Assembly: GCA_947505565.1 (NCBI GenBank)
Contig: CANNLB010000019.1
Coordinates: 1-11,264, forward strand
DNA length: 11,264 nt
Direction: 5' to 3'
Source: Acidobacteriota bacterium
GTDB taxonomy: Bacteria; Acidobacteriota; Terriglobia; Bryobacterales; Bryobacteraceae
The notes beneath the pieces are model-generated. The model searched no databases. It was not told the origin of the DNA and was given only the letters and a program-made list of their open reading frames with translations. Of the stretch, positions 1-6,703 are shown in pieces (position 1 is the first letter of the stretch; each line of letters begins with the position of its first letter). The position numbers were made by a program, and so were the translations under genes.

Positions 1-147
1 GGCCAGACCGAGCGCCACAAGCCCATGCTCGTCGGCGAGGTATCGCCGTCGGGGCCGGTTGGTCGAAACGTTTTGGCGAGCAGGGCTGGTCAATTCTTCG
101 CGAGTGCCGAAGCGCAGGCAACTGGGCAATGGTTCGCTAAATTCTAA
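1..147 (+). CDS. Possible 3' end of an unrecognised gene
   Basis: Frame 1 is open from the first base to a TAA at 145-147 and encodes 48 residues ending in WFAKF. The first ~19 codons end almost only in G or C, as in neighbouring genes, which is the main reason to think it coding. I recognise no domain. If real, it converges with the minus-strand gene that stops at 208, leaving a 60-bp AT-richer gap (148-207). A minus-strand frame over the same bases is also open across the window edge, but it has poorer third-position GC and no convincing start. The call is weak and depends on sequence left of the window. Confidence 0.3.
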   Translation, partial: GQTERHKPMLVGEVSPSGPVGRNVLASRAGQFFASAEAQATGQWFAKF

Positions 148-207
148 ATCTCTCCTGTTCAGAAACAGAATAGCATCAGAATGTTTATTAAATGACGAGT
201 ATTGGGC

Positions 208-723
208 CTAAACGGGGCGGCGAAACCAGCGGCCCAAAATCGCCGGGCCCAACCGAACCCCCGCGTACGTAACCATGATCGCGAACAAAGCCATCGAAGT
301 CGCAATCGCCCCAATGCGTCGCGTCGGCGTCGGCCCGGTACTCACCACCGGCCGATCATCCCCAAACACCAACTCCATCCGGAAGTCCACCAGGGCGTTG
401 CCCAGCCGCTGTTGGCGGTTCTCTATCGTCACCTGGTAGTCCCCCGCCCGCTCTAACGTCACCCGCCGACTCCCGGCCGCTTGGTAGCCACTATCGTACG
501 CCGAGTTACTCGCTCTCCGGTCAATTACTAACACCCGAACCGTCGCGCCCGGCTCCTTAACCGTCCAGCTCAGCTCCAACCCCGCCTTCTGCTGCTGCAA
601 AGGGAAATCGAAGCTGCGAGAGCGCATCGCTTCCACCCGCAATAACTCTTCCATCAACACAACCCGTCGCGGCTCCCCCGCCGCGACCAGTGCACCCAGA
701 AAAAACAGCCCCAGCAGCCTCAT
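208..723 (-). CDS. Small secreted/membrane-anchored protein of unknown function
   Basis: This 171-residue protein is of no family I can name. Residues 1-16 look like a Sec signal peptide (MRLLGLFFLGALVAAG). Residues ~20-125 alternate hydrophobic and polar residues as in a beta-sandwich and contain a GDYQVTIEN segment. Residues ~138-158 form one hydrophobic helix, followed by a basic tail (GRWFRRPV), so the expected topology is an exported domain anchored by a C-terminal helix. The layout recalls GOLD/p24-like domains (signal peptide, beta-sandwich ending in a GxYxxxxxN strand, one helix), but that is only an inference. Its ATG (723-721) overlaps the TGA of the upstream amidohydrolase in ATGA, and a GGGGTG stretch lies just before it. 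Both facts support this start and coupled translation. A role alongside the secreted hydrolase is possible but not shown. Confidence 0.7.
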   Translation of the reverse strand: MRLLGLFFLGALVAAGEPRRVVLMEELLRVEAMRSRSFDFPLQQQKAGLELSWTVKEPGATVRVLVIDRRASNSAYDSGYQAAGSRRVTLERAGDYQVTIENRQQRLGNALVDFRMELVFGDDRPVVSTGPTPTRRIGAIATSMALFAIMVTYAGVRLGPAILGRWFRRPV

Positions 724-2354
724 TGCACCCCGTACACAGTCTGGCCACCCAGAAAGGTCATCCGAACTTTTACCTTCGGGATCTCCAACTCCGGAACCGT
801 CATCACGTCCGATCCCAACACCAGAAAATCGGCGATCTTGCCCACTTCCAGCGAACCCTTGCTCTTTTCCTCAAACGCCGCATACGCCCCGCCCAGCGTG
901 AACGAATGCAACGTCTCCGCCCGCGTCATCTTCTGATCTGGCATCCAACCGCCCGCCGGAAAGCCCTGGTGATCCTGCCGCGCCACCGCCGCAAAGAACC
1001 CATAAAAGGGATTCGGTTCCTCCACCGGGAAATCCGACCCATTTGCAAATTTTACCCCCGTATTCCAAAACCGCCGCCAAGCATACGCCCCCATCAACCG
1101 GTCCGGCCCCATCCGCTTCGCCGCCCATCGCATGTCCGACGTCGCATGGCTCGTCTGCATCGACGCGATCACCCCAAACCGACGAAATTTCTCAAAATCC
1201 GGCAACGAAACCGCCTGCGCGTGCTCAATCCGAAAACGCTTATCGTTGTTCTCACCCAACACCACCCCGTACGCATCCAACGCCACCCGATTCGCCCGAT
1301 CCCCAATCGCGTGCGTCGCCACCTGGAACCCCTTCGACACCGCCTCCCGAGAGACTTTCTCAATCGTCGCCTGCGGCAGAATCAACAACCCGGAGTTCTC
1401 CGGATCATCCGTATACGGCTGCCAAAACGCCGCCCCCCGCGATCCCATCGCCCCATCGGCGACTAACTTGATCGTCCGCACCGTCAAATACTCGCCGATC
1501 TCCGGCCCCGATTGCAAATATTGCTGCCACAACGCCCCCTCCCCGCCAATCATCGCATTCACCCGGACCGGCAACTTCTTCTCGGCAATCAACTGCCTAT
1601 ACGCCCGAATCACGTGCGCCGAAACCCCCGCATCGTGCACCGACGTCATACCCAGCTTGGCGCATTCCACCGCCGCCGCCCGCAAGCGCTGCCGTATCTG
1701 CTCATCCGAAGCCGTCGGAATCTTCGACCCCACCAACCCCTGCGCCCGGTCAATCAGAATCCCCGTCGGCTCGCCATGGGCATCGCGGATGATCTTCCCC
1801 CCCATCGGGTCCGGCGTCGCCTTCGTAATCCCTGCCAGCGCCAAGGCTTTCTTATTTACCCAAGCGGCATGCCCATCCACCCGCGTCAAATACACCGGAT
1901 GCTCCGGCGCCGCCTTGGTCAGCGCACTCTGATCCGGGAACGCCCCTCCCCAGTTCGTCTGATCCCACGCCCGACCCTGCACCCAACTCCCCGCCGGTAA
2001 CGTCGCCGCCCGCCGCGCCACAATCGCCGCCACCTCGGCGACACTGTTTATGCTCCGCAGGTCAAACGTCTCCACCATAAACCCGAAATTTGCCATGTGG
2101 ACGTGACTATCAATCAATCCCGGAATCACCGTCGCCCCACCCAAATCCAACACCCGCGTCTGCGGCCCGATATATTCTGCCACCGTCTCGCCCACCGCGA
2201 TAATCTTGCCCCCCCTCACCGCCAGCGCTTTGGCCTTCGGCTGCAACGGATTCACCGTGTAAATGTTGGCGTTGACTATCACCAGCTCAGCGATCTCAGT
2301 CGCTGCGAAAAGCCCCCCTGCCACGCCGAAAAAAAGCATTAAAATAGGGATCAT
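720..2354 (-). CDS. Secreted YtcJ-type metal-dependent amidohydrolase (Amidohydro_3)
   Basis: This is a 544-residue hydrolase of the amidohydrolase superfamily; substrates of YtcJ-like members are mostly unknown. From the ATG at 2354 the protein begins with a hydrophobic signal peptide (residues 1-18, ending LFAA), then a beta-sandwich strand set and a TIM barrel. Visible motifs are the metal-binding HVH (H84, H86) in LIDSHVHMANF, the family segment TRVDGHAAWVN (159-167), a barrel Lys in KLVADGAMGSRGAA (K296), His in THAIGDRAN (H348), IEHAQ (H378) and the late Asp in GSDFPVEEP (D441). The metal site therefore looks complete. The frame stays open upstream to 2486, but the signal peptide begins at 2354, and extension would run deep into the divergent gene. 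An ATG at 2339 is an alternative. No clear Shine-Dalgarno precedes 2354. The gene overlaps the next one by ATGA. Family assignment is secure; substrate and export are inferred. Confidence 0.9.
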   Translation of the reverse strand: MIPILMLFFGVAGGLFAATEIAELVIVNANIYTVNPLQPKAKALAVRGGKIIAVGETVAEYIGPQTRVLDLGGATVIPGLIDSHVHMANFGFMVETFDLRSINSVAEVAAIVARRAATLPAGSWVQGRAWDQTNWGGAFPDQSALTKAAPEHPVYLTRVDGHAAWVNKKALALAGITKATPDPMGGKIIRDAHGEPTGILIDRAQGLVGSKIPTASDEQIRQRLRAAAVECAKLGMTSVHDAGVSAHVIRAYRQLIAEKKLPVRVNAMIGGEGALWQQYLQSGPEIGEYLTVRTIKLVADGAMGSRGAAFWQPYTDDPENSGLLILPQATIEKVSREAVSKGFQVATHAIGDRANRVALDAYGVVLGENNDKRFRIEHAQAVSLPDFEKFRRFGVIASMQTSHATSDMRWAAKRMGPDRLMGAYAWRRFWNTGVKFANGSDFPVEEPNPFYGFFAAVARQDHQGFPAGGWMPDQKMTRAETLHSFTLGGAYAAFEEKSKGSLEVGKIADFLVLGSDVMTVPELEIPKVKVRMTFLGGQTVYGVQ

Positions 2355-2364
2355 GGAAGAAAGT

Positions 2365-3276
2365 ATGGCACATGGGCAATTGGTGGCAACGCCCCTCGAA
2401 TTACCGATCTGGAAAACAACCTTTTCGTGGATTTGTGCCATCCTCATCGGCCTACTTTTCCTCGTCGCCGGCGTCTGGAAACTCACCGATCACCTCGGCG
2501 CCGCCGCCCGCATGACCCAAGCCCTCATCCCCGCCCAACTCAGCGTTTTCACTGCCGTCTTCTTCGGCACCGCCGAAGTCTTCACCGGTATTCTCATCCT
2601 GATTCCCCGCTACCGCCGCTGGGGCGCCTGGCTCATCGGCCTGATGCTCCTCGCCTTCATGGTCTACATCGGCTACTTCTATAACCAACTCCTCGGAGCC
2701 GACTGCACCTGCTTCCCCTGGGTCAAGCGCGCCGTCGGGCCGATGTTCTTCTACAGCGATGCCGCCATGCTCGCCCTCGCCGCCATCGCCGGATGGTGGG
2801 CCCGCCCCAGCGAAGGTACCCGCGGCGCCCTCATCATCGCCGCCTGCGCCGCCCTCTTCGCCGGGGTCAGCTTCGGAATCACCGAGTCCCGACAGACTGG
2901 CGCCAAAGCCCCCGCCCTCATCACCGTCGATGGACAACCCGTCTCTTTGCAGCAAGGAAAGGTGCTTCTCTATTTTTACGATCCCGAATGCTCCCACTGC
3001 GACCAAGCCGCCCGCCGACTCGCCAAACATACCTGGAGCGGAGTGAAAATCTACGGCCTCCCTTCCCGCGTCCCCCAATTCGGCAAATACTTCATGGATT
3101 CCACCAGCCTAAAGGCAGGAAACTCCCCCGAACACGACTCATTAAAAAAACTCTTCCCCTTTGGCGACCCGCCTTATGGGATCCTACTCGAACACGGTCG
3201 TCAAAAAGCATCTCTATTGCAATTTGACCAAGCCGAGCCGGAGTCTACGTTACGTAAACTCGGCTACATTGAGTAA
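2365..3276 (+). CDS. MauE/DoxX-like membrane protein fused to a thioredoxin-like domain
   Basis: This 303-residue protein probably handles thiol/disulfide electrons across or at the membrane. About five hydrophobic segments lie at residues 22-40, 59-81, 88-106, 127-146 and 154-172. Between helices 3 and 4 is GADCTCFPW (C114, C116), the paired-cysteine loop typical of MauE-like proteins, which in methylamine utilisation help form disulfides. After a short linker, residues ~185-303 resemble a thioredoxin fold: a beta strand VLLYFYDPECSHC with C209xxC212, and later GDPPYGILLEHG, where P269-P270 match the cis-proline position. The membrane half and redox half are thus one chain. I chose the ATG at 2365 because GGAAG (2355-2359) lies 5 nt before it. 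The ATG at 2353 adds four residues and has a crowded AGGG. It starts head-to-head with the amidohydrolase, 10 bp apart. An 88-bp gap with no obvious hairpin separates it from the aldo/keto reductase. The partner protein is unknown. Confidence 0.8.
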   Translation: MAHGQLVATPLELPIWKTTFSWICAILIGLLFLVAGVWKLTDHLGAAARMTQALIPAQLSVFTAVFFGTAEVFTGILILIPRYRRWGAWLIGLMLLAFMVYIGYFYNQLLGADCTCFPWVKRAVGPMFFYSDAAMLALAAIAGWWARPSEGTRGALIIAACAALFAGVSFGITESRQTGAKAPALITVDGQPVSLQQGKVLLYFYDPECSHCDQAARRLAKHTWSGVKIYGLPSRVPQFGKYFMDSTSLKAGNSPEHDSLKKLFPFGDPPYGILLEHGRQKASLLQFDQAEPESTLRKLGYIE

Positions 3277-3364
3277 ATAAGTCGATTTTTCATGAATTCT
3301 GCGTCCGCCTCCCCCAAGAGACACAGTCCCTGCGATCCCATTTCCCGCTGTTGGAACACAATCA

Positions 3365-4333
3365 GTGCTACCGTACCGCGCCCAAGGCCTAACACTCTCA
3401 TCGCTGGGAATCGGCGCCTACTTGGGCCCTCTCAATGACGAATCCGACCGCGGGTATATCTCATCCATCCGCACGGCCCTTCGCCAAGGGATCAACGTCA
3501 TCAATACACTGCTAAACTATCGCCATCAGCAATCCGAACGCGCCATCGGCCGGGCCCTCGAGTCGCTCCAGCAAGCCGGCGAGATCACCCGTAGCCAAAT
3601 CGTTCTCTGCTCCAAAGCCGGTTACGTCGTCCCCCAAGCCATCCCCACCGAATCCCTGCTCCCCGGCGATATCGTCGGCAAGAGCCATTGCCTAGCTCCC
3701 GCCTTCCTCACCGACCAAATCAAGCGGTCCCTCCTAAATCTCCGCGTCAGCAAGTTGGACGTCTTCTATATCCACAATCCCGAAACCCAGTTGGCGTTCA
3801 TCGACGAAACTGAGTTTTACAAGCGGATCAGCATCGCCTTCGCCACCTGCGAAGAACTGGTCGCCGCCGGAAAAACGGCGTTCTACGGCATCGCCGCCTG
3901 GGACGGCATTCAACTCGCCCGCCTCGTCGCCCTCGCTCGGGAACTGGGCGGAGCCAAGCACCACTTCCGCTTTGCCCAACTGCCGCTGAATTATTTTATG
4001 GTGGAAGCAATCTCGGCCCGCAATCAAAATAACGGCGAACGTCCCCCCGTTCCACTGGTTGAAGCGGCCGACGCCTTCGGCATCACCGTTATTGGGTCGG
4101 CCACCCTGCTCCAAGGACGCTTCGCCTCCGGTCTACCCGAAGATTTCCCCAACAAATTCTCCGACCTCCTGCCCACCCAGGCCCAGCGCACCATCCAGTT
4201 CGCCCGTTCCACGCCCGGCATCACCACCTCGCTCATCGGCATGAGCAAACCCGAGCGCGTCAGTGAGAACATGAAGGTCGCCGCTATCACTCCGTTCACC
4301 GATACGGAATACTACTCGTTTTTCAAACGCTAA
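3365..4333 (+). CDS. Aldo/keto reductase family protein with Asn at the catalytic Asp position
   Basis: This is a 322-residue TIM-barrel NAD(P)H-dependent oxidoreductase-like protein. Family landmarks appear in order: SLGIGAYLG (13-21), GINVINTLLNYRHQQSERAI (42-61), SKAGYV (K84), LDVFYIHNPE (H137) and the late GMSKPERVSEN cofactor segment. Of the usual Asp-Tyr-Lys-His tetrad, Tyr52, Lys84 and His137 are present, but the Asp position is Asn47 (codon AAT at 3503-3505). The insert at 90-115 is longer than in small aldo/keto reductases. Translation is predicted from GTG at 3365; the frame is open upstream to 3296 without an ATG, and only a weak TTGGAA precedes the start. It ends 2 bp before the UvrC-like gene, so the two are very likely co-transcribed and perhaps translationally coupled. 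The substrate is unknown. The Asn could lower reductase activity or mark a variant chemistry. Confidence 0.88.
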   Translation: MLPYRAQGLTLSSLGIGAYLGPLNDESDRGYISSIRTALRQGINVINTLLNYRHQQSERAIGRALESLQQAGEITRSQIVLCSKAGYVVPQAIPTESLLPGDIVGKSHCLAPAFLTDQIKRSLLNLRVSKLDVFYIHNPETQLAFIDETEFYKRISIAFATCEELVAAGKTAFYGIAAWDGIQLARLVALARELGGAKHHFRFAQLPLNYFMVEAISARNQNNGERPPVPLVEAADAFGITVIGSATLLQGRFASGLPEDFPNKFSDLLPTQAQRTIQFARSTPGITTSLIGMSKPERVSENMKVAAITPFTDTEYYSFFKR

Positions 4334-4335
4334 CA

Positions 4336-5421
4336 ATGCTCCTTCCCGCCCCCGGCCCGGATCGCGATCACTTTCTGGCCACCCTGCCCGAGTCCCCTGC
4401 CGTCTTCGCGCTGACCATGCGCCAAGGCCCTCCTTACCTAGCGAGAACGGCCCTCCTCGGTCGACGCGTCCGCCGACTGCTCCGCCTCGGCATGTTCGCC
4501 GATATCGCCACCGCCCTCGACTTCTGGCACACCGCTTCCCGCCTCGAATCCTCCCTCAAACTCTACGAACTCGCCCGCGAACACTACCCCGCCTCGTATC
4601 TAAAACTGACAAAACTAAGGATGCCAACCTACGTCAAAGTGCTCCTGACGAACGAATTCCCGCGGACCACCGTCACTTCCCGGCTCACCAAATCCGGCCT
4701 CAACTACGGCCCCTTCCGTTCCCGCCTCGGAGCCGAAGCCTTCGAAGCCTCCGTGCTCGAACACTTCCAACTCCGGCGTTGCACCGAAGATTTGGCGCCT
4801 GACTCCGAGCACCCCGGCTGCATGTACGGCGAAATGAACCACTGCCTCCGCCCCTGCCAAGCCGCCGTCTCCCCCGAAGGCTACGCCACCGAAGTGCGGC
4901 GCGTTACAGACTTTCTCAATACCGCCGGACGCTCCCTCCTCGACACCGTCGAACGCGCCCGCAATCGCTTCTCGGTCGAAATGGAGTTCGAAGAAGCCGC
5001 CCGCCAGCACCAACGACTCGACAAAATTGGTACCACGCTCAAACTCCTCGACGATATCGCCATGCCCATCGACGCCGCTCACGGCATCGCCGTCACCCCC
5101 TCCAGCGAGCCACAAGCCGTCGAACTGCGCCCCATGCTCGCCGGAGCCTGGCAACCCGCCATTCGCTTTCCCCTAGCCCAGGAAGTCGCCGCCGATAAGC
5201 CCATTTCTCTCGATCGGCGCCTCCGAGAGGTCTTGGAAATACCCCTGCCACCCCAAGCCCCTGTCAGCCAACGCCAGGAGCATCTAGCCCTCCTAGCTCG
5301 CTGGTTTTACTCCAGTTGGCGGGACGGAGAGTGGCTGCCCTTAGACAACCTGGGAGCAGTCCCCTATCGTCGCTTAGTGAACATGGTCCACCGCGTAGCG
5401 ACGGCAACCCATTCGAGTTAG
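4336..5421 (+). CDS. Short UvrC-like protein with degenerate GIY-YIG domain, four-Cys cluster and UVR motif
   Basis: This 361-residue protein resembles the N-terminal half of excinuclease subunit UvrC (usually ~600 residues). Residues 17-50 align with the GIY-YIG start, but GVY is replaced by AVF (F24) and YVG by YLA (34-36); Arg44 remains. The later catalytic Glu of ALLLENNL is not conserved in position (residues 72-85). Four cysteines, C149, C162, C170 and C174, match the spacing of the UvrC cysteines reported to bind an iron-sulfur cluster. Residues ~213-232 (VEMEFEEAARQHQRLDKI) form a UVR motif, the UvrB-contacting coiled coil. The RNase H-like nuclease and helix-hairpin-helix domains that make the 5' incision are absent, and the C-terminal ~120 residues are unlike them. 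It could be a non-catalytic UvrB partner, a Cho-like enzyme that lost activity, or a repurposed fold. The start ATG follows the aldo/keto reductase stop by 2 bp. Homology is convincing; activity is doubtful. Confidence 0.8.
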   Translation: MLLPAPGPDRDHFLATLPESPAVFALTMRQGPPYLARTALLGRRVRRLLRLGMFADIATALDFWHTASRLESSLKLYELAREHYPASYLKLTKLRMPTYVKVLLTNEFPRTTVTSRLTKSGLNYGPFRSRLGAEAFEASVLEHFQLRRCTEDLAPDSEHPGCMYGEMNHCLRPCQAAVSPEGYATEVRRVTDFLNTAGRSLLDTVERARNRFSVEMEFEEAARQHQRLDKIGTTLKLLDDIAMPIDAAHGIAVTPSSEPQAVELRPMLAGAWQPAIRFPLAQEVAADKPISLDRRLREVLEIPLPPQAPVSQRQEHLALLARWFYSSWRDGEWLPLDNLGAVPYRRLVNMVHRVATATHSS

Positions 5422-5426
5422 GACTA

Positions 5427-5450
5427 CGCCGTATAGGTTAGACTACGGCG
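5427..5450. repeat. Inverted repeat between the UvrC-like and kinase genes
   Basis: CGCCGTA (5427-5433) pairs perfectly with TACGGCG (5444-5450) across a 10-base loop. GACTACG also occurs as a direct repeat at 5422-5428 and 5441-5447. There is no T-run after the stem (AATTCTGATC follows), so a classic intrinsic terminator is unlikely on the plus strand. It starts 6 bp past the UvrC-like stop and 77 bp before the kinase start, so it could be an operator for the kinase gene or a weak transcript-end hairpin. The rest of 5451-5503 shows no strong promoter. Confidence 0.35.
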
Positions 5451-5503
5451 AATTCTGATCCGAAAAGCTAATCTTTTTCCCTTTCCACGCCGATAGAGTT
5501 ACT

Positions 5504-6703
5504 ATGGTGTCGGCTGAACTCCTGGTAGTCCCAGAAAATCAAAATGCGGTTCCGGACACTCACAACGTCGACCGGATCAAGCGAAATTTTCTCGCCAATC
5601 TGAATCAAGAGCTGCGGACGCCATTAACCGGCATTCTCGGCATGTTGGATCTGTTAAGCGAAACCTCCCTCACCGAAGAGCAACTCGACTACGTCAGTTC
5701 GTCCCGTTCCTGTGCCGAACTGCTCTTGGAGTCCCTCACGAACGCTATCGAGTACTCCTCACTAACCAGCGGCACCACCGGCCATACGTATTCCGAGTTC
5801 CGCCCCGCAGAAATGTTACAAGCGGCCGTCGCCGCCCGCGAACCGAAAGCCCGCACTCGCGGTCTCCATCTGAGCCATTTGTTAGATCCGCAACTCCCAG
5901 AAGTCGCCATCTCCGATCCTCATCGCGTTCGCCAAGTCCTCGATGTCCTGCTCTCCAACGCCATCAAATTCACCAGTTCCGGGGAAATCGAAGTCATCGC
6001 CAGTGCCGCGCCGGACCTCGATGGTCGAGTCTGGCTCACCGTCTCAGTTCGCGATTCCGGCCCTGGCATCGAACCGACTCATCTTCCGTCGCTTTTCTCC
6101 GGCGGCAACAGAACCGACAATCCCCTCTCAGCCCACTCCCCCGGCCTTAAAATCGGTCTCCCCCTCGCCAAACAAATCATCGAAGGCATGGGCGGCAGCT
6201 TGCGCGTGCAATCCTATCCCGGCCAAGGTAGCTTGTTTACTTTCTCCATCCCCGTCAGCGCCAAAGCAAGCGAAACCGCCCCTCCCCTTCTCGTACAACC
6301 CACCGTCGCCACCTCCCGGCGCATCCTACTCGTAGAAGACAACGCGGTAGCCCAACGCTTCATGAAAACCCTCCTCGAACGCCGTGGCTTTGACGTCACC
6401 GTCGCTCCTCACGGTGAAGCAGCTATTCAGATCGCACACCAAGCCAAATTCCATCTCGTCCTGATGGATCTCCAAATGCCGGGCATCGATGGCCTGGAAA
6501 CTACCCGCCGCTTGCGACTCTTGCCGTCCATGGCCGTCGTCCCCATCATTGCCTGCACCGCCAACCCTTCCTCGGAAGTGTGGGCCGATTGCACCGCCGT
6601 CGGCATGAATGACTTCTTATCGAAACCGGTCTCCAAAAGCGAACTCTTCACCGTTCTGGACCGTCATACTTCCAGCAAAATCCGCTTCGCCAGCCCAAAT
6701 TAG
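5504..6703 (+). CDS. Cytoplasmic hybrid histidine kinase-like/receiver protein lacking the phospho-accepting His
   Basis: This 399-residue two-component protein has no membrane helix and no sensor domain. Its dimerisation helix starts at ~residue 23. The H box reads FLANLNQELRTPL, with Gln35 (codon CAA, 5606-5608) where the conserved phosphorylated His normally stands. The HATPase domain keeps the N box (N152 in LLSNAIKFT) and G1 box (D184-S-G-P-G-I), but the G2 box is GLKIGL instead of GxGLGL. Residues ~272-385 form a full receiver: acidic pair E278/D279, phospho-acceptor Asp322 in LMDLQMP, Thr352 and Lys374. A Pro-rich linker (~252-270) joins them. It probably cannot autophosphorylate in the usual way, while the receiver could accept phosphate from another kinase. 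The start ATG at 5504 has only weak purines upstream; GTG at 5507 is an alternative. It follows the UvrC-like gene after 82 bp and converges with yraN, overlapping by 4 bp. Confidence 0.9.
   Translation: MVSAELLVVPENQNAVPDTHNVDRIKRNFLANLNQELRTPLTGILGMLDLLSETSLTEEQLDYVSSSRSCAELLLESLTNAIEYSSLTSGTTGHTYSEFRPAEMLQAAVAAREPKARTRGLHLSHLLDPQLPEVAISDPHRVRQVLDVLLSNAIKFTSSGEIEVIASAAPDLDGRVWLTVSVRDSGPGIEPTHLPSLFSGGNRTDNPLSAHSPGLKIGLPLAKQIIEGMGGSLRVQSYPGQGSLFTFSIPVSAKASETAPPLLVQPTVATSRRILLVEDNAVAQRFMKTLLERRGFDVTVAPHGEAAIQIAHQAKFHLVLMDLQMPGIDGLETTRRLRLLPSMAVVPIIACTANPSSEVWADCTAVGMNDFLSKPVSKSELFTVLDRHTSSKIRFASPN

Noticed and set aside
157..171. CTGTT/AACAG hairpin as a terminator between the left-edge frame and the gene ending at 208
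   Set aside because: The stem is only five base pairs, AT-rich and not followed by a T-run, so it is too weak to call.
690..1932. Long plus-strand open frames opposite the amidohydrolase
   Set aside because: Their products are rich in Arg, Pro and His with no family motif. They arise from the GC-rich antisense of a gene with clear catalytic motifs.
2355..2486. 44-residue N-terminal extension of the amidohydrolase
   Set aside because: It would place a polar segment before the signal peptide, and it overlaps the start of a well-supported divergent gene.
2452..3078. 208-codon minus-strand open frame within the membrane/thioredoxin gene
   Set aside because: The product is a Gly/Glu/Asp-rich low-complexity chain, the antisense shadow of C-ending Ala/Leu/Pro codons, and the plus frame has recognisable membrane segments and CxxC motifs.
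3277..3364. Terminator or small gene between the membrane protein and the aldo/keto reductase
   Set aside because: There is a TTTTT at 3286-3290 but no stem before it. The short frame from ATG 3292 runs out of frame into the reductase and has no codon or motif support.
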